A stretch of DNA of 64,000 nucleotides, from positions 218,325 through 282,324 of the forward strand of contig NZ_JBNXUM010000007.1 in the NCBI RefSeq assembly GCF_050563545.1. Reading direction: 5' to 3'. Shown piece by piece: positions 8,572-15,982 of this stretch. A model generated the notes under the pieces. It was not told the origin of the DNA and did no database searches. It saw nothing but the letters and a program-made list of their open reading frames with translations. The first letter of the stretch is position 1; each line of letters begins with the position of its first letter. The translations under genes and the position numbers were made by a program. Origin of the DNA: Falsiroseomonas sp050563545 (lineage in GTDB: Bacteria > Pseudomonadota > Alphaproteobacteria > Acetobacterales > Acetobacteraceae).

Positions 8572-10401
8572 ATGGCTAGCGAGTTGGACGAAGTGCGCCG
8601 CTTCGACGTCGGTATAGAGCGGCGCGGTGTCTTACGATCCGGCTTCGTGCTCGGCCTACTACAGGCGCTCACCGCCTGTGCCTCCAATGCGCCCCCGACC
8701 GAAGAGAGGGGGGCGAACGGCTCAGAAGCTGCCGCTATTGCAGCGATTGACGTCCACTGTCACGTATTCAATTCACGTGACCTTCCAATCTCCGGGTTTC
8801 TCCAGCATATCTACGTTCCTGAGGCGATTGAGCACGCACCGGTGCTCGGCGAGACGTCCAACGCCCTTACTCTTCTGCTCGCCCACATGATGCAAGGACC
8901 GGCCCCAACAGCAGCGGCCGAGTACGCCGACGTCGGGCGCGCCCGAACACTTTCCGCTCCTCAGGCGGATGCCCGATCAGACGATGAAGTTCTCCGCGAC
9001 TCACTGCTGCGGGCGCTTCCGGGATACCTATTCGGAGGTAGCAGCGGTTCTGTTGAACTGAGCCTTTTCTCTGTGCCTGGCTCTCGCTTCGATGCCCCGC
9101 CTGCGACCGCCCCGGCACCTCAGGAAAAGGAGCTGCTCTTGCAGGTCCTCACGGGGGATCGCTCGATTGTCTCTACGGACAGGCGCTCCTTCCAGCGGGA
9201 TGTGCGGCGTCTGACTGAGCAGATCCTGAGCGGCCCAGAGGCCGTGGTGGGTGTGCTCCGCCTGGCGGCGCTTCTTGGCTTGCCGCGGGCAGAGCTAATG
9301 CGCCGTCTTGCGGCGTTGCCTGCAGGGAACCAAGGCGCAGAGGTCCGTCTTTTCACGCCCGCCGTCATCGACTTCACCATGTGGCTTACCGATGGACCCT
9401 TGGACATGCACGGGATCAGCCCTCTGCCGGACCAAGTGGACGTCATGTCCGAGATCGCTGCCAAAAGCGACCGCGCCTACGGAGTACACCCCTTCGTTCC
9501 CTTCTGCCCGTGGAGACAGGTGCGAGACGCCGATCTTTCGCCTTCAGTTCGTCCGCGCGGCATGACTCCCCTGGACATCGTGAAATACGCGATCACTCGC
9601 AAGGGGTTTGTCGGCGTTAAGGTGTATCCAGTCCTCGGATTCCTCCCTTATGGCAACGCCGCGCAGTGGTCCGAACACTATCCGCCGCAGCTGCGCGCCA
9701 TCGATCCGGACGGCACGAAACTCGATCGGGCCCTGGCCGACCTCTACGATTGGTGCATCGAAGAGGACGTTCCCATCCTTACCCATACGTCACTCAGCCA
9801 GAACCCTACACCGGAGGCAGGCCAGCGCGGGTCACCGGAGCATTGGCAGACGGTGCTCGACTTCGATGGGGGTAGATGGAAGAACCTCAGGCTAAATCTG
9901 GGACACCTGGGCGGTCTCTGGCATCTCACTGCGGAGCCCACTCCATCGACCTGGCCCGGTCTAGCTATCGGGCTGCTCCTGGATCGGTACCCTAACGTAT
10001 ATGCTGACGTGGCAGACTACGATGCAATCATGCACCGTACGGAGACAGATGCTGAAAAGGATCGGCGCATCGCCGAACTCCTCGTTGCGCTGCTAGCCCG
10101 TCCCGGCAATCCCCTCGCCCGCAACCGGCTCATGTATGGCACTGACTGGGTAATGCTCTCGAAGAGCCTCGGAACCCGCGACTATTATCAAGCCATGCGA
10201 GACACCTTCACACGCAACCTCGCGCTTTCTCCAAGCCAGCGCCGTGAGTTCATGGGCACGAACGCAGCACGCTACCTCGGGCTCTCTCTCGATCGGGGCC
10301 GAAAGCCGAAGACGCGCCAGAGGCTCGAGCGGTTCTATGCGGAGCGTGGATTGGGCGTCGCTCGACTGACATTGTGGGACGCCGCAAGAACCGCGGCCTA
10401 G
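8572..10401 (+). CDS. lipoprotein amidohydrolase (amidohydrolase_2 / ACMSD-like)
   Basis: A 609-residue metal-dependent hydrolase with a TIM-barrel pattern. The first metal pair is His62/His64 in DVHCHVFN. Later ligand candidates are the His in PILTHTS, the His in NLGHLGG and the Asp in YGTDW, in the usual order for the amidohydrolase superfamily. The N-terminus has a hydrophobic run and a lipobox-like LTAC at residues 33-36, so it is probably exported and lipid-anchored, unusual for this family. It is larger than typical members (about 300-400 residues), with an insert after the HxH motif. Divergently transcribed from the caspase/trypsin operon and followed by another exported protein. Family assignment is firm; the substrate (a small-molecule acid, amide or lactone) cannot be told. 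Confidence 0.85.
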   Translation: MASELDEVRRFDVGIERRGVLRSGFVLGLLQALTACASNAPPTEERGANGSEAAAIAAIDVHCHVFNSRDLPISGFLQHIYVPEAIEHAPVLGETSNALTLLLAHMMQGPAPTAAAEYADVGRARTLSAPQADARSDDEVLRDSLLRALPGYLFGGSSGSVELSLFSVPGSRFDAPPATAPAPQEKELLLQVLTGDRSIVSTDRRSFQRDVRRLTEQILSGPEAVVGVLRLAALLGLPRAELMRRLAALPAGNQGAEVRLFTPAVIDFTMWLTDGPLDMHGISPLPDQVDVMSEIAAKSDRAYGVHPFVPFCPWRQVRDADLSPSVRPRGMTPLDIVKYAITRKGFVGVKVYPVLGFLPYGNAAQWSEHYPPQLRAIDPDGTKLDRALADLYDWCIEEDVPILTHTSLSQNPTPEAGQRGSPEHWQTVLDFDGGRWKNLRLNLGHLGGLWHLTAEPTPSTWPGLAIGLLLDRYPNVYADVADYDAIMHRTETDAEKDRRIAELLVALLARPGNPLARNRLMYGTDWVMLSKSLGTRDYYQAMRDTFTRNLALSPSQRREFMGTNAARYLGLSLDRGRKPKTRQRLERFYAERGLGVARLTLWDAARTAA

Positions 10402-10503
10402 GCAGGTCGCACACGGGCAAAGTCCCGCTTCCTACCTCAGGTCGTTCCTGGAACCTCGTCGGACGTCGCCACTCCGGTCTAAGACAACTCTTTGGAGGAC
10501 GCA

Positions 10504-11442
10504 GTGCGAACATTCATCACCACGACGGCACTTTCGGTAGTGCTGCTGCTCTGCGTACAAGTTAGCCGCGCGGACCCGATATCGGACACGATCTCTCACC
10601 TCGAGAGGATGTGCAAAGAATCATCTCAGTACTCGATTGACGTGCGTGGTAATGGCGAATTCGTCCTGCGAGATCGTGTCGGCAAGATTATGGGCCTATT
10701 CGGCTTTGGATACCGGCAGGCCTCAGGTGTTGCCAGCGGGCTGACCGGACAGGACGCACTGAGGTACGCAGAGGGTGTACGCGAGTGCATGAGCACGCGC
10801 TTCCTTGAGGTTCTTTCGAGGGTTGCGCCCGAGCAAGGCCCGACGGTTCTGCTGATGGATTCAGTGCGAAATGCTTACCGGCCGGAGCTACGGGCTACAT
10901 CCGGTTCGAACGCGGAGGACATACGACCCATTCTACGTGCGATTCAGGTTCCCGGCGTGCCTTCAGGGTTAAATTTATTAAGAGAAACGACCGGGAGCGA
11001 GTGGGACGGTTTAGCTTACGTTTTGCAAGCGCGTCCCGCGCTCATCATCATTCACTTCTCCTCATTTGAGGGACCTGAGGCCGACACACCTAATGGTCCA
11101 GTCGTTCAATGCACCCTTACCGGCGCTGCTACGAACGCATGCAACAGTCGCTTCTTCTCGAATGTTGCCACGATGGTCAACAGCGGCATCAACGTTGTGG
11201 TGTACAGTCGTATTGAAAACCTTTGTGCCGACAATCGCAATCGGATTGCGTTCTTGCAAAGGCTCGGAAGCGATCTCAATGACCGCAGCGGCAAGGTTTA
11301 CCTTCTCGATATGCGGCCCCGCGGGCAGTCCAGAACCTTTCGTAATCCAGAAGCACAACGGGATCTCCGAGAGGTAACCGAAGCGGCGCTGGGCGTCCGG
11401 CCAGCGCCGACCCAGCACCCGCGCTATTGTCAGATACGCTAG
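10504..11442 (+). CDS. secreted protein of unknown function
   Basis: A 312-residue protein. The start is set at GTG 10504 because a good ribosome binding site (GGAGG at 10494-10498) sits five bases ahead; an in-frame start at 10492 would lie before that site. Residues 1-23 form a signal peptide (TALSVVLLLCVQVSRA), so the protein should be exported. The body has an alternating beta/alpha look: PTVLLMDSVRNA, RPALIIIHFSSFEG, GINVVVYSRIENLC and GKVYLLDMRP. These read like the strands of a Rossmann-type or SGNH-like fold, but I cannot name the catalytic residues. Several cysteines could form disulfides. It follows the amidohydrolase gene by about 100 bp, probably in the same transcript. Confidence 0.75.
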   Translation: MRTFITTTALSVVLLLCVQVSRADPISDTISHLERMCKESSQYSIDVRGNGEFVLRDRVGKIMGLFGFGYRQASGVASGLTGQDALRYAEGVRECMSTRFLEVLSRVAPEQGPTVLLMDSVRNAYRPELRATSGSNAEDIRPILRAIQVPGVPSGLNLLRETTGSEWDGLAYVLQARPALIIIHFSSFEGPEADTPNGPVVQCTLTGAATNACNSRFFSNVATMVNSGINVVVYSRIENLCADNRNRIAFLQRLGSDLNDRSGKVYLLDMRPRGQSRTFRNPEAQRDLREVTEAALGVRPAPTQHPRYCQIR

Positions 11443-11751
11443 TTGTCCAGCTGCCTGGAAGGGCTAGCAGCAACTGCCTGTTAGGTTCACCCAGCAACGA
11501 GTGCGAGATTTGGGCCGTGCCTTGCGTCGAGATGAACCTCGTTCGACGAGCAGTGGCGAGCGCTCGAATTGGCGTGCAGCCCCAACTCGTACTCGGGCTG
11601 CCTTGCTTCTACCAGCGCGCTCCTGAAGCGGGATCCTTCGCTGGACCATTCTTGGCCTGTCTGGAAACGGCTTCGGGCGATTCCCAATTCCCGAGTCATC
11701 GAGAGCTTATGGACGGCGAAGCCCGGGCGATGCGCTGTAAACGGATTTTGC
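11443..11751. other. intergenic leader ahead of the QueC-like operon
   Basis: About 310 bp between the secreted-protein gene and the poly-glycine gene. The plus-strand frame that crosses it shows no protein-like composition. It presumably holds the terminator of the upstream unit and the promoter of the operon starting at 11765, but I could not pick either with confidence. Confidence 0.4.
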
Positions 11752-11759
11752 AAGGAGGT
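11752..11759 (+). promoter_or_regulatory. consensus ribosome binding site of the poly-glycine gene
   Basis: AAGGAGGT, a full Shine-Dalgarno match, ends five bases before ATG 11765. It fixes that start and suggests the small protein is made in larger amounts than the downstream genes, which rely on ATGA overlaps. Confidence 0.85.
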
Positions 11760-11764
11760 GCGGG

Positions 11765-12115
11765 ATGTCGGGCGGTGGTGGCGGTGGTGGTGGCGATTGG
11801 CGGCCCACGACTGGCGGGGGCGGTGGAGGCCGAAACCCGGAGGACCCGTGCGACATTCGCGACGTCACCAACCTTAACTCCCCCAATCCGGTAGTAGTCC
11901 GCACGCTCAACGTCGGAGACGTGCTCGGTGTACACTTGAATCCAGGACCGCCCCGCGTGGTTGAAGTCCGCGATCATTCCGGCAACGTCGCGGGGAGCAT
12001 CACTTCTGCCATGGTTTCCCAACTGGTACAGTGCATCCGCCAGGGCCGTAGCTACGAAGCGGAAGTGCTGGCCGTCCGCGGCGGCCTAGTATCCGTGGCA
12101 GTGCGCCCGGCATGA
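11765..12115 (+). CDS. small protein with N-terminal poly-glycine tail
   Basis: A 116-residue protein that begins Met-Ser followed by eight glycines, then DWRPTT and a second run of six glycines, before a compact ~85-residue domain (DPCDIRDVTNLNSPNPVVV...GDVLGVHL). The start is certain from the consensus ribosome binding site. The stop overlaps the next start (ATGA at 12112-12115). The glycine tail should be disordered and exposed; the folded part is beta-rich, with two Cys. I have a memory of similar glycine-tailed proteins sitting beside nucleotide-modifying genes in other bacteria but cannot verify it. Given the QueC-like gene two positions downstream, the tail is a plausible site of covalent modification or complex assembly. 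The biochemical role is unknown. Confidence 0.85.
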   Translation: MSGGGGGGGGDWRPTTGGGGGGRNPEDPCDIRDVTNLNSPNPVVVRTLNVGDVLGVHLNPGPPRVVEVRDHSGNVAGSITSAMVSQLVQCIRQGRSYEAEVLAVRGGLVSVAVRPA

Positions 12116-13305
12116 CCGGTCTGCTCGTCGTCGGCGGCATCTACAGAGAGCGGTGCGTTTGGCCGGAGTGGAAGCGGACCATGGGCTCCGCTGGCCGGGC
12201 CGCCATTGCCGTCGCGGGCTTCGGTCACCCGGTGCGTCTAATCGGCTACGCCGCGCCCGAGGTCGCCACCGAGTTCGAGGCGGAGGCGCAGGCCGATGAT
12301 ATCGGCTTCCAGCCCATTCGGGCCGCGCACCCCATCCTATTCGACTATGTGCATGGGTTGTCGATCCCGCGCGTCGTCCCCGACCCGATTGTGATTAACC
12401 GTGAGGCGCCAATCGAGGTGGCAGGCGACGTCGTACTGCGGTTCGGAATGCTGGAGGGAACGGCCCTGGTGGACGCCGGGACCTGCGTTTACGATCCGCA
12501 GTCAGCCTACATTCCCGAGCGCTTCCGCGCGAACGGTAGTAAGGCAAGTCGCCTCGCCATCGTCGCGAATCGTGGAGAGGTTTGCGCCCTCGGCGGCGAG
12601 CAGGAACCCATCGCGGCCGCCCGCAAGCTGATGCAGATCGAGGCCGCCGAGGTCGTCGTGGTGAAGTCGGGCTCGCGAGGGGCCATTGTGGTGACGTCGG
12701 GCGGCGAAGTAACCGTTCCCGCCTACCAAACCCGGCACGTCTGGCCGGTTGGATCCGGCGACGTATTCGCCGCGGCGTTTGCCGAGTGGTGGGGTGTTCA
12801 GGGGCTGGCGCCGGAAGACGCGGCGGGGCTCGCGTCCAGGGCGACTGCGGACTACGTCGAGAGCTCGGCTCTGCCCATCAACCCGGCCCTGCGGAGCAAG
12901 CCCGAGCATCGGCCCGAGGCGCTCGGCCACAAGATGCGCGTCTATCTCGCAGGCCCTTTCTTCAGCATCGCCCAGCGCTGGCTGGTGGACGACGTGCGAC
13001 GGTGCCTCCGTGAAATGGGCATGGACGTTTTCTCGCCTGTCCACGACGTCGGGCGCGGGCCCGCGCAGGACGTGGCGCCAAAGGACATCCAGGCCCTACG
13101 CGAGTGCGATGTCGTCTTCGCCCTTGTCGATGGCCTCGACAGCGGAACCATCTTCGAGGCCGGGTTCGCGCGCGCGCTGGGGAAGCCAGTCTACTGCCTC
13201 TCCCAGGCGGTGGGCGAGGAGGACCTGAAAATGCTCGTCGGGACGGAATGTCGCATCCACTCCGATCTGGTGACGGCACTCCATCACCTGCACTGGCGCG
13301 CATGA
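12112..13305 (+). CDS. PfkB-like kinase fused to nucleoside 2-deoxyribosyltransferase
   Basis: A 397-residue fusion. Residues 1-265 resemble PfkB/ribokinase sugar or nucleoside kinases: a glycine-rich N-terminal strand (LLVVGGI), VVVVKSGSRGAIV, and GSGD at 214-217, the anion hole and catalytic-Asp motif (Asp217). Residues 275-397 match the nucleoside 2-deoxyribosyltransferase family: VYLAGPFF at 278-284, a conserved Asp at 325 and SGTIFEAGFA with the nucleophile-type Glu at 349. The expected chemistry is phosphorylation of a nucleoside-like substrate and cleavage or exchange of an N-glycosidic bond. Start and stop both overlap neighbours (ATGA at each end). Fusing a salvage kinase to an NDT is unusual and suggests that both steps handle one substrate, perhaps feeding the QueC-like enzyme. 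Confidence 0.88.
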   Translation: MTGLLVVGGIYRERCVWPEWKRTMGSAGRAAIAVAGFGHPVRLIGYAAPEVATEFEAEAQADDIGFQPIRAAHPILFDYVHGLSIPRVVPDPIVINREAPIEVAGDVVLRFGMLEGTALVDAGTCVYDPQSAYIPERFRANGSKASRLAIVANRGEVCALGGEQEPIAAARKLMQIEAAEVVVVKSGSRGAIVVTSGGEVTVPAYQTRHVWPVGSGDVFAAAFAEWWGVQGLAPEDAAGLASRATADYVESSALPINPALRSKPEHRPEALGHKMRVYLAGPFFSIAQRWLVDDVRRCLREMGMDVFSPVHDVGRGPAQDVAPKDIQALRECDVVFALVDGLDSGTIFEAGFARALGKPVYCLSQAVGEEDLKMLVGTECRIHSDLVTALHHLHWRA

Positions 13306-13898
13306 CGGCCGCCCTCCTGCTCTCCGGCGGCATGGACTCCGTCGCGCTGGCCTGGTGGCTACGGCCCGAGTTCGCGGTGACCGTGGACTACGGGCAGCGC
13401 CCGGCGGCCGCCGAGGTGCGGGCCGCGGGTACCGTTTGCGAGGAGCTGGGCATCCGTCACCTGGTTGTCCGCGCCGATCTCCGGGAGCTCGGCAGCGGCG
13501 ACATGGCTGGCGGACCGCCTTTGCCCGAGGCGCCCGTCCCGGAGTGGTGGCCCTACAGGAACCAGATGCTGGTCACGCTGGCGGCGATGCGCGTCATCCC
13601 GCTCGGCGTCCAGCGCCTGCTCATAGGTTGCCTATCGACCGATGGGGCGCACGCAGACGGCAGGCCCGAGTTCGTCGGCACGATGGACGCGCTGCTCCGG
13701 CTCCAGGAGGGCGGCCTGCGGCTGCAGGCGCCAGCCATCGAGATGACGGGGCCCGAGCTCATCCGAAAGTCGGGTGTCCCCCGGGAACTTCTCGCCTGGG
13801 CCCACTCGTGCCACGTCGCCGACGCGGCCTGCGGTCTCTGCCGAGGCTGCCATAAGCACTACGAGACGCTACAGGAACTCGGTGAGCCGCCCTACTAG
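13302..13898 (+). CDS. QueC-like 7-cyano-7-deazaguanine synthase homologue
   Basis: A 198-residue PP-loop ATPase related to QueC, which makes preQ0 from carboxydeazaguanine, ATP and ammonia through an adenylate. The PP-loop is SGGMDS (8-13). A PxRNQML segment near 84-90 matches the conserved QueC RN motif. The C-terminal zinc-type Cys set is Cys170, Cys177, Cys180, Cys183 (C-x6-C-x2-C-x2-C), slightly tighter than the usual QueC spacing. It is shorter than housekeeping QueC (about 230) and no queD, queE, folE or tgt genes are present, so it is unlikely to serve tRNA queuosine. The start overlaps the previous stop (ATGA). QueC-like enzymes occur in type IV CBASS and in Qat defence systems; this one sits in a different gene set. 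Adenylation of a deazaguanine-type acid is the expected chemistry, with the acceptor unknown. Confidence 0.9.
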   Translation: MTAALLLSGGMDSVALAWWLRPEFAVTVDYGQRPAAAEVRAAGTVCEELGIRHLVVRADLRELGSGDMAGGPPLPEAPVPEWWPYRNQMLVTLAAMRVIPLGVQRLLIGCLSTDGAHADGRPEFVGTMDALLRLQEGGLRLQAPAIEMTGPELIRKSGVPRELLAWAHSCHVADAACGLCRGCHKHYETLQELGEPPY

Positions 13899-14616
13899 GG
13901 ACCCATTTCCCCGCGCGACCCCGGCCGCCGTCGAGCCCCTCGACTGGCCGGTGCGCCGGGCAATGGGTGCGTGTCCCCTGTCGACCCCGGGGCCAGTGCT
14001 GTTGCGCAACGCCATGCTGGCGCGGCGCTCCGTCCGGGAGATGACGCCTGCGCCGCTCAGGTCCGTCCTCGCACTCGTCGGCTGGGTGACCGTCGCACGT
14101 GCCGTCCGGGTCGCCGACCCGCTCGGCCGCACGCGTCGAGTACCTCCCTCGGCGGGCGCCCTGCACCCGGTGGAGGTAGTCGTGGTCGCGGGCGGCCGCC
14201 GCACGCCGGTCCTGCTGCGCGTGGATCCGCTCAGTGCCCGTGTGCAGGTCCTGTCGGAACGCCGTCCGGGCCCAGCCGCTCGGCTCTTGACGCGGCTGCC
14301 CCAGCTACTGCCGCGGGCGCGCGGGACGGCGCTGGTGCTGCTAGCCGACCGCGCCAGGACCGCCGCCTTCTACCACAGGCCGGACAGCCTGCTGTGGCGG
14401 GATGCCGGTGCGCTGCTGGCCAGCCTGCAGCTTGCGGCTGGTAGCCTGGGCCTTGTGGCCTGCCCCACGGGGCTGCTCGGCCAGGAGGTGGCCGACGGGC
14501 TGTTCCCGGGGAGCGATCGGGTGGTGGCTGCGGGGTCGTTGGTCGTCGGGCTGTCAGGCCGAGAGACTCGCTCGGCGGAGGCGGCCGGGCGAGCTCAACC
14601 GAAAGCGGTCTCATGA
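13882..14616 (+). CDS. SagB-like nitroreductase-fold oxidoreductase
   Basis: A 244-residue protein with the SagB/ThcOx signature of FMN-dependent nitroreductase-fold enzymes: RRSVREM near the start of the domain and PSAGALHPVEVVVV shortly after, then a second conserved part around WRDAGALLASLQLAAG and ACPTG. Family members oxidise azolines in peptide natural products or act on other small or peptide-bound rings. The chosen start is GTG 13882, which overlaps the last 17 bases of the QueC-like gene. An upstream in-frame start at 13774 would lie deep inside that gene and is rejected. Fourth gene of the operon. No cyclodehydratase or precursor-peptide gene accompanies it, so its substrate is more likely the product of the neighbouring nucleobase enzymes or the glycine-tailed protein. 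Confidence 0.82.
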   Translation: MSRPTRDPFPRATPAAVEPLDWPVRRAMGACPLSTPGPVLLRNAMLARRSVREMTPAPLRSVLALVGWVTVARAVRVADPLGRTRRVPPSAGALHPVEVVVVAGGRRTPVLLRVDPLSARVQVLSERRPGPAARLLTRLPQLLPRARGTALVLLADRARTAAFYHRPDSLLWRDAGALLASLQLAAGSLGLVACPTGLLGQEVADGLFPGSDRVVAAGSLVVGLSGRETRSAEAAGRAQPKAVS

Positions 14617-14726
14617 GGCTTGCTCGACAGTCGCCGCGTCACCCGGTGCGGCTCCAAAGCCGCGCCGGGGCGCTGCTAGCCCTTGGTGGACGCTGACCAA
14701 TACGTGGGCAGAGTTGGAACTCTGGC

Positions 14727-14754
14727 TTGCTATTAGACCCGGGGTAGTATATAT
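14727..14754 (+). promoter_or_regulatory. candidate promoter of the 14769-15668 unit
   Basis: TTGCTA (14727-14732) and TATATA (14749-14754) are 16 bp apart. The expected start of transcription falls at about 14762-14769, at or just before the ATG, so the message may be leaderless. The -10 box lies in the centre of the palindrome described next. Confidence 0.5.
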
Positions 14755-14768
14755 ACCACCCCGGGTCT
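14735..14768. promoter_or_regulatory. 34-bp near-perfect palindrome, probable operator
   Basis: Arms AGACCCGGGG and CCCCGGGTCT flank a centre whose core GTATATATAC is itself a perfect palindrome; only one base pair breaks the symmetry across all 34 bp. It overlaps the candidate -10 box and ends directly at ATG 14769. Such a site would suit a dimeric or tetrameric repressor, perhaps the product of 14769 itself. As RNA the arms could pair instead, but no U-run follows, so it is not a terminator. Confidence 0.7.
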
Positions 14769-15359
14769 ATGAGGCGTAGCCTTCCTGTGGCTTCGAAACG
14801 CAAACGAGAACTGCACGTCAGGTGGGACACGACAGCCAGACGCTGGCTCGACCGCAATGGCATGCCGAACGGCACGGCCCTAGTGCTGGAGCGTGAGAAA
14901 GACGGCCGTCGGGTTCGCGGAGACACCGTCATCCACAGACATCCGCTCCCACCGGCGTCAGCTGACGGCGACCGTCTATCGGAAGCGCTAGACGCCCTTC
15001 GGGCCGTCCTGATCACGGACATCGCGGCGCGCCAGCAGCGCTTGAGGCTCTATCGGCCGGACGGTGGTAACGCGTCGGGGAACACCCTCATCGGCACGCT
15101 TCGGCAGCTGCCCGGACTCCCTTCTCAGCAGGATGAGACGGAAGCCGAGTACTTCGAGATCGAGGTGGACCACCTCGCCACCGGCATCCGCGAGCAGCTC
15201 GACCTGGCCGAGGACATGTCGAGTTCCCCCGAGGTTGCGCTCCGCGCATCCGTCCGTGCTCTGCTCCGCAGCTTCACCGCCGAGCAGATTGCCGAGGCCG
15301 TCAAGCAAGAAAGCCGCTTAATCACCGACGTCAGTCGGCCCGTCCCGATCCGTTCATGA
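14769..15359 (+). CDS. unknown protein downstream of a palindromic operator
   Basis: A 196-residue protein of no family I recognise. The N-terminus is basic (SKRKRELHVRW), the middle contains an acidic, helical stretch (DETEAEYFEIEVDHLATGIREQLDLAEDM) and the C-terminal third is helical (ALLRSFTAEQIAEAV). ATG 14769 begins immediately after the palindrome and has no ribosome binding site, consistent with leaderless translation. A later in-frame ATG exists near 14862 but would remove the basic head. It is followed at 12 bp by a second small gene, so the two form an operon separate from the QueC-like operon, 150 bp upstream on the same strand. A role in DNA binding, possibly autoregulation through the palindrome, is a guess from position and charge. 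Confidence 0.7.
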   Translation: MRRSLPVASKRKRELHVRWDTTARRWLDRNGMPNGTALVLEREKDGRRVRGDTVIHRHPLPPASADGDRLSEALDALRAVLITDIAARQQRLRLYRPDGGNASGNTLIGTLRQLPGLPSQQDETEAEYFEIEVDHLATGIREQLDLAEDMSSSPEVALRASVRALLRSFTAEQIAEAVKQESRLITDVSRPVPIRS

Positions 15360-15371
15360 CAGGAGAGCAGC

Positions 15372-15668
15372 ATGCCAAACGGGGTGTTCTTCCTTACCTA
15401 CGACTGCCCACGTGGAGGGGATTACGGGCGCCCGCGGCGCGAACTTAGCAAAGTGGCATACGTCGCCCGCGAGACCCCAAAGACCACCTTGCGCCTTGAC
15501 CGGCGGCCTGGCGCCAAATTCGCCGACATCAAGGCAGCCGCAGCGCGGAGCCTGGACTCGCGGAGAGGACGGATCGTGCTGTTCTCGACGAAGACCGGTC
15601 GCGTCTACACGCTCGATAACCGAGGCAATCAGCCCGGCATCTGGGTGCGGCGCGATACCGACGACTGA
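15372..15668 (+). CDS. small basic protein of unknown function
   Basis: A 98-residue protein with pI clearly basic. Sequence such as FFLTYDCPRGGDYG near the N-terminus and RIVLFSTKTGRVYTLDNRG near the C-terminus suggests a small beta-rich fold. A ribosome binding site (GGAG about eight bases before ATG 15372) supports the start. It lies 12 bp after the 196-residue gene and shares its promoter. I do not recognise it; the pairing of a regulator-like gene and a small basic protein could be a toxin-antitoxin-like unit, but nothing specific shows that. Confidence 0.68.
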   Translation: MPNGVFFLTYDCPRGGDYGRPRRELSKVAYVARETPKTTLRLDRRPGAKFADIKAAAARSLDSRRGRIVLFSTKTGRVYTLDNRGNQPGIWVRRDTDD

Positions 15669-15982
15669 GAATGGGCACGTCCGAGAGAGTGGGTTAGCAC
15701 CCCACGGCCGGAGCCTCGGTGGCACGATACGCCAAACCATACCGGCTGTGGACCTGACCTTTGTGGCGACAACCGGAGGCACCCCAGAATGGGAGTGCCC
15801 AATGCCGGTCGACCTGCGCCGCTTTACCGGTGCCAATACGAGGGGGAGGCGGTATCCTGCCGGACAGAGCGCGGAACATCGGTCAGTGGCGCTTTCTTCC
15901 GCGTTCCGCCCGGTTCGGAATGTCGATCAGACGACGTCTGGCGTGCTGGCGACCCCGCGTGTCGGGAACACCGCTTCCAGCC
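15669..15982. other. convergent intergenic region without visible genes
   Basis: About 310 bp between two genes that end toward each other. Short frames here have no protein-like composition. I see no clear hairpin plus T-run terminator. Confidence 0.4.

Noticed and set aside
3953..11442. Bacterial gasdermin with caspase/trypsin partner
   Set aside because: No ~270-residue cytoplasmic gasdermin-like protein is adjacent; the neighbouring unknowns carry export signals or lipoboxes.
11427..11894. Plus-strand frame of 155 codons
   Set aside because: Overlaps the well-supported poly-glycine gene in another frame and has no ribosome binding site.
13302..13898. Queuosine biosynthesis or Qat system
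   Set aside because: No queD, queE, folE or tgt genes, and no QatA ATPase, QatB or TatD-like QatD nearby.
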